This document shows positions 1 through 8,083 of a stretch of DNA of 64,000 bases, piece after piece. The notes beneath the pieces are model-generated. The model saw nothing but the letters and a program-made list of their open reading frames with translations, searched no databases and was not told the DNA's origin. The stretch lies in NCBI GenBank assembly GCA_964634325.1, contig CAZWJF010000008.1, positions 62,001-126,000 of the forward strand, read 5' to 3'. Numbering within the stretch: the first letter of the stretch is position 1; the number at the start of each line of letters is the position of its first letter. This stretch comes from JAJXWB01 sp964634325 (GTDB lineage: Bacteria; Pseudomonadota; Alphaproteobacteria; Rhizobiales; Beijerinckiaceae). A program made the translations under genes and the position numbers.

Positions 1-1
1 G

Positions 2-337
2 ACCGCGGCGGTCGGACCCTTTGACGCCTCCCTGACGACCCTCAAACCTTATGAAAGGGGGCCGGACGGCGAACTGAATCCGACCTATCGCTGCTTGTTC
101 CCGGAGCCGCCGGAGCCCGGAACCGTTCCGACCTGCGCAGAAGCAGGGGTCTTGGGCGCGCTCACCGGGATCGCCGGCTCGATGATGGCGCTCGAGGTGA
201 TTCGGGAAATCGTCGGCTTCGGAGAGAACCTGGTCGGTCGTCTCCTTCTGTTCGACGCGCGAGCTATGCGGTTCGAGACCTTGGCCTACGGTTGGGACGA
301 GGACAATCCGCTGAACGGGATCACCGCGCAGCGATGA
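2..337 (+). CDS. MoeB/ThiF-family adenylyltransferase, C-terminal part (5' end outside window)
   Basis: The reading frame is open from the left edge to TGA at 335-337, so only the C-terminal ~110 residues are present. The fragment reads FDASLTTLKPYE, then NPTYRCLFPEPPEPG, PTCAEAGVLGALTGIAGS and a final WDEDNPLNG. This matches the end of MoeB (molybdopterin-synthase adenylyltransferase), which activates the C-terminal glycine of MoaD with ATP in molybdenum cofactor synthesis. The cysteine before EAGVLG is the conserved one of the family. ThiF-like enzymes are close relatives and cannot be excluded. Its tail overlaps the convergent RidA gene by 17 bases. Confidence 0.8.
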   Translation, partial: TAAVGPFDASLTTLKPYERGPDGELNPTYRCLFPEPPEPGTVPTCAEAGVLGALTGIAGSMMALEVIREIVGFGENLVGRLLLFDARAMRFETLAYGWDEDNPLNGITAQR

Positions 338-671
338 CCGCGATCTCGACCTTGTACGGCGGGGCGGCGAGCTTGGCCTCGACCGTGGCGCGCGCCGGCG
401 TATGGCCCTGAACGACCCAGGTGTCCCACACTTTGTTCATCTCGGGGAAAGTCGCCATGTCGACCAGATAGATGGTCGCTGACAGGATCTTGGTCTTGTC
501 GGATCCCGCCTCCGCCAGCAGCGAGTCGATCGTCTCCAGTATTTCGCGAGTCTGGGCCTCCACGGAATCGCCAGCGGTCTTGTTGGCGACCTGACCGGCG
601 AGATAGACGGTCTGTCCATGCGCGACGGCCTGGCTCATGCGGGGCCCAACGCCGATGCGGGTAATGCTCAT
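321..671 (-). CDS. RidA/YjgF/UK114-family enamine/imine deaminase-like protein
   Basis: The 116-residue length is right for one RidA domain. These trimeric cytosolic proteins hydrolyse reactive enamine/imine intermediates, such as 2-aminoacrylate from PLP enzymes. Visible family features are VYLAGQVA in the N-terminal strand, a helix with QTREILETIDSLLAEAGS, and the C-terminal pattern PARATVEAKL. The arginine of PARAT corresponds to the residue that holds the substrate carboxylate in active RidA members. ATG start at 671. The subfamily (RidA versus Rid1-7) is not settled from sequence alone. Confidence 0.88.
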   Translation of the reverse strand: MSITRIGVGPRMSQAVAHGQTVYLAGQVANKTAGDSVEAQTREILETIDSLLAEAGSDKTKILSATIYLVDMATFPEMNKVWDTWVVQGHTPARATVEAKLAAPPYKVEIAVIAAR

Positions 672-744
672 GACGCTTTCTTTCCTTGGAAGGGAGGCGC
701 AAGCGCGCCCGATCTCGCTTGAGAGGCTGAACGAAGTGGAAAGC

Positions 745-834
745 TGGCGGAGGGAGCGGGATTCGAACCCGCGATACGGTTTCCCGTATACACACTTTCC
801 AGGCGTGCGCCTTCAACCACTCGGCCACCCCTCC
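745..834 (-). tRNA. tRNA-Ser (anticodon GGA)
   Basis: Reading the minus strand, a 7-bp acceptor stem starting GGAGGGG pairs with TCCCTCC (one G-T pair). It is followed by a D-arm beginning TGGCCGAG, an anticodon loop CTGGAAA with anticodon GGA, a long variable arm (TATACGGG/CCGTAT) as expected for serine, the T-loop GTTCGAATC, discriminator G and an encoded CCA. It is a class II tRNA of about 90 nt that reads UCC and UCU codons. No other tRNA was found in the window. Confidence 0.96.
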
Positions 835-898
835 ATGTCCGCCCGGCGATATAACAGGTTCGGAGCGGGCGCAAGGTAGGCCGGACCCAGGAACGAAG

Positions 899-2011
899 AT
901 GGAGCAGGTGGACACGATCGTCGTCGGCGCTGGCGTCGTAGGCCTCGCCATCGCACGGGCTCTGGCGCTGGACGGCCGCGAGCCGCTCGTGCTTGAAGCC
1001 GCCGACGCCGTCGGAACCGGGACCAGCTCTCGCAACTCGGAAGTGATCCACGCCGGGATTTATTATCCGCCCGGCAGCCTCAAGGCGCGCCTGTGCGTCG
1101 ACGGTCGCCGGCGCCTGTACGAATTTTGCGCCGACCACGGCGTCCCGTGCCGGAAGGTTGGAAAACTGATCGTCGCGACAGAGCCCGGCCACGAGGAAAA
1201 ACTAACGAAAATCGTGGCCGGCGCACGAACCTGCGGCGTCGACGACCTACGGCCGCTCACGCGCTCCGACGCCCGGACGCTCGAGCCAGAGCTTTCCTGC
1301 GTCGTGGCTCTAATGTCGCCGTCGACGGGAATCGTCGACTCGCATGCCTTGATGTTGGCGCTTCAGGGTGACGCAGAGGCGAATGGCGCCCAGCTCGCGT
1401 TTCGAACGAAAGCCGTCTCAGGCCGGTCGACCGGCGAAGGCGTCGAACTCGTGACGATTGGCGAAGACGGAGCCGAGCTAGCGCTGCGGGCTCGGCTTCT
1501 CGTCAACGCCGCCGGCCACGGCGCGCAGCAATTGGCGCGCACGATCGTCGGCTATCCGGATGGGCGCATCCCGCGCCAATTCTACGCGCGGGGCTGCTAC
1601 TTTTCGCTAGCAGGAAGATCGCCGTTCGGCCGACTGGTTTATCCTGTGCCGGTCGAGGGCGGGCTCGGCGTGCACCTGACGCTCGACATGGGCGGAGCCG
1701 CCCGCTTTGGGCCGGATGTCGAGTGGGTCGACACGCTTGATTACACAGTCGACCCGCGCCGCGCAGATGCGTTTTACGGGGAGATTCGCCGCTATTGGCC
1801 CGCCCTGCCGGATGGCGCCCTGCTGCCGGCTTATGCCGGCGTGCGCCCGAAGCTTTCAGGTCCCGGAGAGCCTGCGGCGGATTTCAAAATCGAAGGCCCG
1901 CAGACGCATGGCGTTGCGGGCCTGATCAACCTGTTCGGGATCGAAAGTCCCGGATTAACGGCGTGCCTCGCCATCGCGGAGCATGTGCGCGCGATGGCGA
2001 GCGGTTCCTGA
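899..2011 (+). CDS. FAD-dependent oxidoreductase, L-2-hydroxyglutarate oxidase-like
   Basis: A 370-residue flavoprotein of the DAO (D-amino-acid oxidase) fold. Residues ~6-35 hold the dinucleotide-binding motif IVVGAGVVGLAIA, followed by GTGTSSRNSEVIHAGIYYPPGS. That RNSEVIHAGIYY signature is typical of the L-2-hydroxyglutarate dehydrogenase/oxidase (LhgO/L2HGDH) branch. The C-terminus has RPKLSGPGEPAADF and FGIESPGLTACLAIAE, also as in that branch. The predicted reaction is oxidation of L-2-hydroxyglutarate to 2-oxoglutarate. The exact substrate is inferred. It stands alone, convergent with the thiolase gene (10 bases between stops). Confidence 0.8.
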   Translation: MEQVDTIVVGAGVVGLAIARALALDGREPLVLEAADAVGTGTSSRNSEVIHAGIYYPPGSLKARLCVDGRRRLYEFCADHGVPCRKVGKLIVATEPGHEEKLTKIVAGARTCGVDDLRPLTRSDARTLEPELSCVVALMSPSTGIVDSHALMLALQGDAEANGAQLAFRTKAVSGRSTGEGVELVTIGEDGAELALRARLLVNAAGHGAQQLARTIVGYPDGRIPRQFYARGCYFSLAGRSPFGRLVYPVPVEGGLGVHLTLDMGGAARFGPDVEWVDTLDYTVDPRRADAFYGEIRRYWPALPDGALLPAYAGVRPKLSGPGEPAADFKIEGPQTHGVAGLINLFGIESPGLTACLAIAEHVRAMASGS

Positions 2012-2021
2012 ACCCGACGAC

Positions 2022-3200
2022 TCAGTAGATTTCGAACAACCCCGCAGCGCCCTGGCCGCCGCCGATGCACATCGTCACGACGGCGTATTTGCCGCCGCGG
2101 CGCTTGCCCTCGATCAGCGCATGGCCGGTCAGTCGCGCTCCCGATACGCCATAGGGATGGCCGACCGCAATCGCGCCGCCGTCGACGTTGAGCTTGTCGT
2201 CCGGAATGCCAAGCTTGTCGCGGCAATAGAGCACCTGCACCGCGAAAGCCTCGTTCAGCTCCCAGATGTCGATGTCGGAGACCTTGAGCCCGGCCTTGTC
2301 GAGCAGCTTCGGAATGGCGAAGACCGGCCCGATGCCCATCTCGTCCGGCTCGCAGCCGGCGACGGCGAAACCGCGGAAAGCGCCGAGCGGCTTGAGCCCA
2401 CGCTTTTCGGCCAGCTTGGAATCCATCACCACGACGGCTGCTGCGCCATCGGAGAACTGGCTGGCGTTGCCGGCCGCGATCACGCCGCCCTCGAACACGG
2501 GCTTGATCTGGCTGACGGCCTCATAGGTCGTGCCGGCGCGGATGCCTTCGTCGGCCGAAATGGTCACTTCCTTGTCCACGACCTGCGCCGTGTTCTTGTC
2601 CGTCACCTTCATGATCGTCGTCACCGGAACGATCTCGTCGTTGAACTTTCCAGCCTTGAGCGCCGCTTCAGCGCGCTGTTGCGAGCGGGCGCCGTACTGG
2701 TCCTGAACCTCGCGGCCGATGCCGTAGCGCTTGGCGACCTGCTCGGCCGTCTGCAGCATGGACCAGTAGATTTCAGGTTTCTGCTGGACCAGCCACGGAT
2801 CCTTGCCGTGCATCTTGTTGGCCTCGTTCTGCACGAGCGAAATCGATTCGACGCCGCCGGCGACGAGAATGTCGTTCTCGCCGGCGATAATGCGCTGCGC
2901 CGCCGTGGCGATCGTCTGGAGGCCCGACGAACAGAAGCGATTGATCGTCATACCGGGCACGCTCACAGGGCAACCGGCGCGCAAGGCGATCTGGCGGGCG
3001 ATATTGCCGCCGGTCGCGCCCTCCGGAGTCGCGCAGCCCATCACCACGTCCTCGATTTCGTCGAGACCGATTTTCGCCCGCTCGGCCGCAGCCTTGACGG
3101 CGTGGCCGCCCAGCGTCGCGCCGTGCGTCGCGTTGAACGCGCCTTTCCAGGATTTTGCGAGACCCGTGCGGGCGGTGGAGACGATGACGGCTTCTCTCAT
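2022..3200 (-). CDS. Acetyl-CoA acyltransferase (thiolase, FadA/PhaA type)
   Basis: 392 residues from the ATG at 3200. That start follows an AGGAC-like ribosome site and begins MREAVIVSTART; an upstream GTG-type extension at 3224 looks less likely. Thiolase catalytic residues are present: Cys90 in NRFCSSGLQT (acyl acceptor), His348 in VGHPYGVSGA and Cys378 in CIGGGQGAAGL. The enzyme condenses or cleaves 3-ketoacyl-CoA. Substrate chain length cannot be read from sequence. It is divergent from a TetR regulator with a palindrome between them, suggesting control by that regulator. Confidence 0.92.
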   Translation of the reverse strand: MREAVIVSTARTGLAKSWKGAFNATHGATLGGHAVKAAAERAKIGLDEIEDVVMGCATPEGATGGNIARQIALRAGCPVSVPGMTINRFCSSGLQTIATAAQRIIAGENDILVAGGVESISLVQNEANKMHGKDPWLVQQKPEIYWSMLQTAEQVAKRYGIGREVQDQYGARSQQRAEAALKAGKFNDEIVPVTTIMKVTDKNTAQVVDKEVTISADEGIRAGTTYEAVSQIKPVFEGGVIAAGNASQFSDGAAAVVVMDSKLAEKRGLKPLGAFRGFAVAGCEPDEMGIGPVFAIPKLLDKAGLKVSDIDIWELNEAFAVQVLYCRDKLGIPDDKLNVDGGAIAVGHPYGVSGARLTGHALIEGKRRGGKYAVVTMCIGGGQGAAGLFEIY

Positions 3201-3374
3201 GGGCGATAGTCCTCGGTTGAACACGACAGCGAACGGCCGCGATATTCTTTCGCTATGCGGAATTTGATCTGTTTCCTCCGCCTCGCGCGCTCTTGCGGCG
3301 GCGATGGCCGTTCGATTTCGGGCGTCAAGCTATCCCAGCATCAGCTTTCGAAGCAATGGCGTCAGTGACCGTAC

Positions 3375-3387
3375 TTTACAACGTAAA
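3375..3387. promoter_or_regulatory. Palindrome TTTAC-AAC-GTAAA, candidate operator for the adjacent TetR regulator
   Basis: Perfect 5-bp arms with a 3-base centre, in the 232-base divergent gap between the thiolase (starts 3200, minus) and the TetR gene (starts 3433, plus). The size and placement suit a TetR-family dimer, but no binding is shown. Confidence 0.4.
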
Positions 3388-3432
3388 TTTAATTGACCAT
3401 TCTTGCTCCCAACGAGACATGGGCAAACCTCG

Positions 3433-4059
3433 ATGCGTCCCCATCTGACAGACGAGGAGATCGCGCAATTCCGTCAGCGCCTTTGCGCGGCGGCGGCGAA
3501 GCTGTTTGTCGAGCGCGGCGTCGAAGGCGTGACCATGCGTCATATCGCCAAGCGGTTGGGTTGCAGCGCCATGACGCCTTATCGCTACTTTCGGAACAAG
3601 GAAGAAATATTTGCGACGGTGCGGGCCGCAGCGCTCGATCGTTTCTCGGAGAGGCTGGAAGTTGCGCGGCGCACGCTAGGCAACGCCTCTCGCCGCGGTC
3701 GCGCGGTTGGCGACGCCTATCTGCGTTTTGCGATCGAGGAGACGGACGCCTATCGGCTGATTTTCGACCTGTCCCAGCCGGAGGAAGCCGACTACCCCGA
3801 GCTCGCTCGCGCCAACGCGCGCTCGCGCAAGACGATGACCGACTACATGGAAGATCTGGTGGCGGCCGGCGTCATGGAGGGCGATCCCAAGACGCTCGGC
3901 CTGATCTATTGGGCGGCGACGCACGGCCTGGTCACGCTCTACATGGCCGGAAAGATCGACGAGAGCGAATTGCGCGCGTTGCACAAGCAGACCGCGAAGA
4001 CGCTTTCGCGCGGCGCGCGCGGCAAGCCCGAGCGCGCACGGAAGGCGCGCGCCTCCTGA
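3433..4059 (+). CDS. TetR/AcrR-family transcriptional regulator
   Basis: 208 residues from ATG 3433 (MRPHLTDEEIAQ). A TTG 30 bases upstream is possible but less likely. Residues ~10-60 form the TetR DNA-binding domain: AAAKLFVERGVEGVTMRHIAKRL, then SAMTPYRYFRNKEEIF, the classic YRYF..KEE recognition helix. The C-terminal ligand domain resembles the WHG-type domains of regulators near fatty-acid genes. It is divergent from the thiolase and 30 bases ahead of the nitronate monooxygenase gene, so it likely controls one or both. The ligand is unknown; an acyl-CoA is a guess from context. Confidence 0.88.
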   Translation: MRPHLTDEEIAQFRQRLCAAAAKLFVERGVEGVTMRHIAKRLGCSAMTPYRYFRNKEEIFATVRAAALDRFSERLEVARRTLGNASRRGRAVGDAYLRFAIEETDAYRLIFDLSQPEEADYPELARANARSRKTMTDYMEDLVAAGVMEGDPKTLGLIYWAATHGLVTLYMAGKIDESELRALHKQTAKTLSRGARGKPERARKARAS

Positions 4060-4089
4060 ACTTCAACGCAATCAGAGAAAGGAAATAAC

Positions 4090-5052
4090 TTGTCGATTCC
4101 CAAGTCCCTTCAGGGAAAACTCCGGCTGCCTATCATCGCGTCGCCGCTGTTCATCATTTCCAACCCGGACATGGTGATCGCGCAATGCAAGGCCGGAATC
4201 ATCGGTTCCTTTCCGGCGCTCAATGCGCGACCCGGCCCAGTGCTCGAGGAATGGCTGCAACGGATCACCAGCGAACTCGCCGCCTACGACAAGGCTCATC
4301 CCGAACGGCCGTCTGCGCCGTTTGCGGTCAACCAGATCGTGCACAAGTCCAATGACCGTCTGCAACACGACATCGATCTGTGTGTGAAATACAAAGTGCC
4401 CGTAATCATCACCTCACTTGGCGCTCAGGAGGAGCTCAACAAGGCGATTCATTCTTATGGCGGCGTCGTGCTTCACGATGTGATCAACCAGAAGTTCGCG
4501 CGGAAGGCGATCGAGAAGGGCGCGGACGGTCTGATTCTCGTGGCCGCGGGCGCCGGCGGCCACGCCGGCGTCCAGTCGCCCTTCGCGCTCGTGCAGGAAA
4601 CACGCGAGTGGTTCGACGGTCCGATCGCCCTATCGGGCTCGATCGCCACGGGCGACGCTGTGCTGGCGGCTGAAGCCATGGGCGCCGACTTCGGCTATAT
4701 CGGCTCGGCCTTCATCGCGACCAAGGAAGCGAACGCCAGCGACGCCTATAAGCAGGCGATCGTCGCAAGCGCGGCTGAGGATATCGTCTACACCAACCTG
4801 TTCACCGGCGTGCACGGCAATTATCTTCGTCCTTCTATTGTCAACGCCGGACTTGACCCCGAGAATCTCCCCCAATCCGATCCCTCGAAGATGAACTTCG
4901 GTTCGGGCGGCAATACCAAAGCCAAGGCCTGGAAAGATATCTGGGGGTCCGGCCAGGGCGTCGGCGCTGTGAAAGCCGTGACTTCGGTCGCGGAAATGGT
5001 GGACAGACTCGAGCAGGAATATCGCGCCGCCCGGAAACGGATCGCAATTTGA
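4090..5052 (+). CDS. Nitronate monooxygenase (2-nitropropane dioxygenase family)
   Basis: 320 residues. A TTG start at 4090 is preceded by AGAAAGGAAA. The protein is an FMN-binding TIM barrel: N-terminal LPIIASPLFIISNPDMV, the catalytic-His region AAGAGGHAGVQSP near residue 160, and the FMN-phosphate region LSGSIATGDAVLAAEAMGAD. Family members oxidise propionate 3-nitronate or alkyl nitronates with oxygen, and some act on other substrates. It follows the TetR gene closely and is likely co-transcribed with it. The true substrate is open. Confidence 0.87.
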   Translation: MSIPKSLQGKLRLPIIASPLFIISNPDMVIAQCKAGIIGSFPALNARPGPVLEEWLQRITSELAAYDKAHPERPSAPFAVNQIVHKSNDRLQHDIDLCVKYKVPVIITSLGAQEELNKAIHSYGGVVLHDVINQKFARKAIEKGADGLILVAAGAGGHAGVQSPFALVQETREWFDGPIALSGSIATGDAVLAAEAMGADFGYIGSAFIATKEANASDAYKQAIVASAAEDIVYTNLFTGVHGNYLRPSIVNAGLDPENLPQSDPSKMNFGSGGNTKAKAWKDIWGSGQGVGAVKAVTSVAEMVDRLEQEYRAARKRIAI

Positions 5053-5144
5053 GACTGCACCCTTCGTCGGTCGCTGGCGTCGGGCTCTCCAGCGACTAGA
5101 TAAACGACGATGTGAAAGCGGGCGGCGAAGCGGGAGGCGGTCGG

Positions 5145-5636
5145 ATGAGCGTTGAATTCACCCTCAACGGACGACCAACTTCGCTGTCCAGCCCAGCGGA
5201 TACGCCTCTGCTTTGGGCTCTGCGGGACGAAAAACATCTCGTTGGCGTAAAGTTTGGATGTGGAGCCGGACTTTGCGGCGCATGCACCGTGATGGTCGAC
5301 GGCCAGCAGACGCGCTCCTGCGTGACCGCGGTCGGCGACGTCGCTGGAAAAAGCGTCGTGACGATCGAAGGATTGTCCGGCGAAGTCGCGAAGGCGGTGA
5401 CCGAAGCCTGGATCAAGGCGCAAGCGCCGCAATGCGGCTATTGCCAGCCGGGGTTCGTCATGGCGGCAACCAGCGTGATCGCGGCTAATCCCCGACAAAC
5501 GCTTGAAGAGGCGCTGTCGCAACTCACCAACATTTGTCGCTGCGGAACCTATGATGCGATCCGGGATGCGGTCTCGCGCGCACTGGCGGCGTTGCAAGGC
5601 GCGTCGTCGGCCAAGAGCGAAGGAGTCGCGCAATGA
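5145..5636 (+). CDS. Molybdenum hydroxylase small subunit, 2x[2Fe-2S] (IorA-like)
   Basis: 163 residues from ATG 5145, which follows GGGAGG. An upstream in-frame ATG at 5112 gives a poor N-terminus. The N-terminal plant-type [2Fe-2S] domain shows GCGAGLCGACTVMVDG and a later CVTAV cysteine. The C-terminal four-helix [2Fe-2S] domain shows QCGYCQPGFVM and ICRCGTYDAIRDAV. All eight cysteines expected for two clusters appear present. It carries electrons from the Mo centre of the overlapping downstream subunit to an external acceptor. Isoquinoline 1-oxidoreductase alpha is the closest named type, but the substrate is unproven. Confidence 0.9.
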   Translation: MSVEFTLNGRPTSLSSPADTPLLWALRDEKHLVGVKFGCGAGLCGACTVMVDGQQTRSCVTAVGDVAGKSVVTIEGLSGEVAKAVTEAWIKAQAPQCGYCQPGFVMAATSVIAANPRQTLEEALSQLTNICRCGTYDAIRDAVSRALAALQGASSAKSEGVAQ

Positions 5637-7930
5637 GCGACGCCCGCTCGTCTTCGTCCGTCGGGAAAATCGCCCGCCGTAGTTTTCTTGTAGCCGCTGG
5701 CGTGGTCGGCGGCGGCTTGCTGGTCGGTGCGGGAGCGGTCGCGTGGCGACTGGGCTCGATCGACGGGTACAAACTGCCGGCAGGCGAGGGCGAACAAAGT
5801 TTTGGCGCGTGGCTCAGACTTGCGCGGGACGGCAAGATCGAAGTCGTCGTCCCGCATCAGGACATGGGCCAGGGCATATACGCGCTCGCCGTCATGCTGA
5901 CGGCCGAAGGACTCAAATTGCCGCTGGAAGCGGTGCGCGCCGTGCCCGCGCCAATCGAGGCGCGGTTCGCGAACCCGGTGATGCTGCTCGACGGTCTGCC
6001 ATTCGACGAGGCCGTCGAAGGCCCGATTCAGAAAGCGGCCGTGTGGACGTTCGACAAGATTCTTCGCGTGCTCGGTCTGCAAGGCACCGGCGGGTCGACG
6101 TCGACGCGCAATATCGCCGATCCAATTCGCGCGGCCGCTGGCTCCATGCTCGACATGCTCACGCGCGCCGCCGCCGCGCGATTCAAGACCTCGGTCGTCG
6201 ACCTGAAAATTGTCGGGGGCGCGATACTCGCGCCGGGCGGCCAAAGCGCGACCTATGCGGAGCTTGCCGAGGCCGCGGCGAAGCTGTCGCCGCGCGAATT
6301 CGCGCTGCCGGCGTGGTCCGCGGGCGCATATGTCGGCAAAGGCGCGCCGCGCTTCGACGTGCCGCTCAAGACACATGGCGAAGCCCGATACGGAATCGAC
6401 ATACGCGAAAAAGATCAGCTCTTCGCGGCGATCCGTCATTCGCCCCGCCTCGGCGGCCGACTGGCGCGCGCCTACATTCCACAAAATGTCGCCGGCGTGC
6501 GGGGGATTGTCGAAGGCAGAGACTACGTCGCCGTTGTCGCCGAGACCTATGCGGCGGCGCAGACCGGCCTGGGAAAGGCTGACGTCCTCTGGGACGATTC
6601 GAAAGCGCTGGACATTTCGACCAAGGACGTCTTCGCTGCCTACCGGGCGGCGCTCGACAAGGGCGCCGCTTACGCGCCGCGCTGGGTGATAGACGCGTCG
6701 GGCGACCTCGCGAAGGCCTCCGGCAAGGAGATCAAGGCGACGTATGACGCGCCGTTTCTCGCCCACGCCACAATGGAGCCGATGAACGCGACCGCTTACG
6801 TGACAGAAACGGAAGCCAAGGTTTGGGCCGGCCACCAGTCGGCCTCGCTCGTCCAGCTTCTGGCCGCAAGAGCGGCGAATCTGCCCGCGGCGAGCGTCGA
6901 GGTTATTACGCCGTTCCTGGGCGGCGGCTTCGGTCGGCGCGCTGACCTAGGCTACATCGTGAAGGCGGTCGAAATCGCCAGCCGATTCAAAGGCGCGCCG
7001 GTTCAGACGATCTGGTCCCGCGCAGAAGACATTCGCGACGACGTCTACCGGCCCGCCGCGATGGCGGACATATCCGCCAAAGTCGATGGCGATGGATTGC
7101 CGACTGGCCTGCTCTATCGGATCGCGGTTCCGTCGGTGACCGACCAATTCGTGGCGCGCGCGGCGCCGTCCGCCAAGGGCGGTCTCATGGCCGATCGCAC
7201 GACGGTCGATGGAGCGATTTTTCCTTTCTACGGTCTGCCTGTTCGCTCCATCGAAAATCTCACGGTGGATACGGGAATCCCAGTGGGATTCTGGCGCTCC
7301 GTGGGGTTCAGTCTGAATTGCTTCTTCGTGGAATCCTTTATCGATGAACTCGCCGCGGCCGCCGGCGCGACGCCGCTCGACTATCGAGGGCGATTGCTGG
7401 CGCGTGCGGGGTCGTACGAGCCCGCGCGGCGCGCGAAGCGGGTTCTTGAAAGAATGGTGGAATTCGAAAAAGCAAATCCTGTTGCGGCCGCGAAGCAGAG
7501 CGGCGCGGTCGGGCGAGGCTTCGCGTTGACGGCATGTTTTCATTCCTATGTCGGCGAGATCGCGGATGTCGAAGTTGTGGGAAGCGACATTCGCGTTCGT
7601 CACGTCCATGCCGTGGCGGACTGCGGTTTCGCGATAGACCCGCCGAACGTCGCGGCGCAGATTCGCAGCGCGATCAATTTCGGATTGACCGCCGCCCTGT
7701 TCGGCAAGGTGGACTTCGATCGGGGTCGTGTCGTCGCCACCAATTTCGACAATTATCCGATCCTTTCGCTCGATCAGGCGCCGCAGATCAGCGTCGAACT
7801 CGTCAATTCCGGCGCGCCCTTGGGCGGCGTCGGCGAGATCGGCACGCCCGCCATCGCGCCCGCCGTCGGCAACGCGATCTTCGCTGCAACTGGCAAGCGG
7901 CTGAGATCTTTGCCCTTCCTGATGACCTAA
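5633..7930 (+). CDS. Molybdenum hydroxylase large subunit with Tat signal (IorB-like)
   Basis: 765 residues; the ATG overlaps the stop of the small subunit by 4 bases (ATGA). The N-terminus carries a twin-arginine signal, ARRSFLVAAGVVGGG, so the folded cofactor-loaded enzyme is probably exported. Mo-pterin motifs are GGGFGRRADLGYIVKA near residue 435 and GVGEIGTPAIAPAVGNAI near the end. The Glu of GVGEIG matches the catalytic glutamate of xanthine-dehydrogenase-family enzymes. It lacks a separate FAD subunit, as in IorAB and related aldehyde or N-heterocycle hydroxylases, so electrons likely go to cytochromes. No dedicated XdhC/CoxI maturation gene is adjacent. Confidence 0.9.
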   Translation: MSDARSSSSVGKIARRSFLVAAGVVGGGLLVGAGAVAWRLGSIDGYKLPAGEGEQSFGAWLRLARDGKIEVVVPHQDMGQGIYALAVMLTAEGLKLPLEAVRAVPAPIEARFANPVMLLDGLPFDEAVEGPIQKAAVWTFDKILRVLGLQGTGGSTSTRNIADPIRAAAGSMLDMLTRAAAARFKTSVVDLKIVGGAILAPGGQSATYAELAEAAAKLSPREFALPAWSAGAYVGKGAPRFDVPLKTHGEARYGIDIREKDQLFAAIRHSPRLGGRLARAYIPQNVAGVRGIVEGRDYVAVVAETYAAAQTGLGKADVLWDDSKALDISTKDVFAAYRAALDKGAAYAPRWVIDASGDLAKASGKEIKATYDAPFLAHATMEPMNATAYVTETEAKVWAGHQSASLVQLLAARAANLPAASVEVITPFLGGGFGRRADLGYIVKAVEIASRFKGAPVQTIWSRAEDIRDDVYRPAAMADISAKVDGDGLPTGLLYRIAVPSVTDQFVARAAPSAKGGLMADRTTVDGAIFPFYGLPVRSIENLTVDTGIPVGFWRSVGFSLNCFFVESFIDELAAAAGATPLDYRGRLLARAGSYEPARRAKRVLERMVEFEKANPVAAAKQSGAVGRGFALTACFHSYVGEIADVEVVGSDIRVRHVHAVADCGFAIDPPNVAAQIRSAINFGLTAALFGKVDFDRGRVVATNFDNYPILSLDQAPQISVELVNSGAPLGGVGEIGTPAIAPAVGNAIFAATGKRLRSLPFLMT

Positions 7931-8083
7931 TGGGCGAGGCGCCATCGGCGAGGACGCGCCGGAGGCTTTCAAAATCGATACGAAGGTTTGTCGCAATCGC
8001 CGATCTTCCCCTTTGCCGGCCGGGGCACTAATAAGACCTGACATGCCAGCGTCGCCGGAGAGCGGCGCTCCCAGGGAGAATTC

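Noticed and set aside
637..879. 80-residue frame over the tRNA-Ser region
   Set aside because: It translates the complement of the tRNA and flanks, with no coding signal.
1983..3209. 408-residue open frame on the plus strand
   Set aside because: It is antisense to the thiolase, whose catalytic residues are all present on the other strand.
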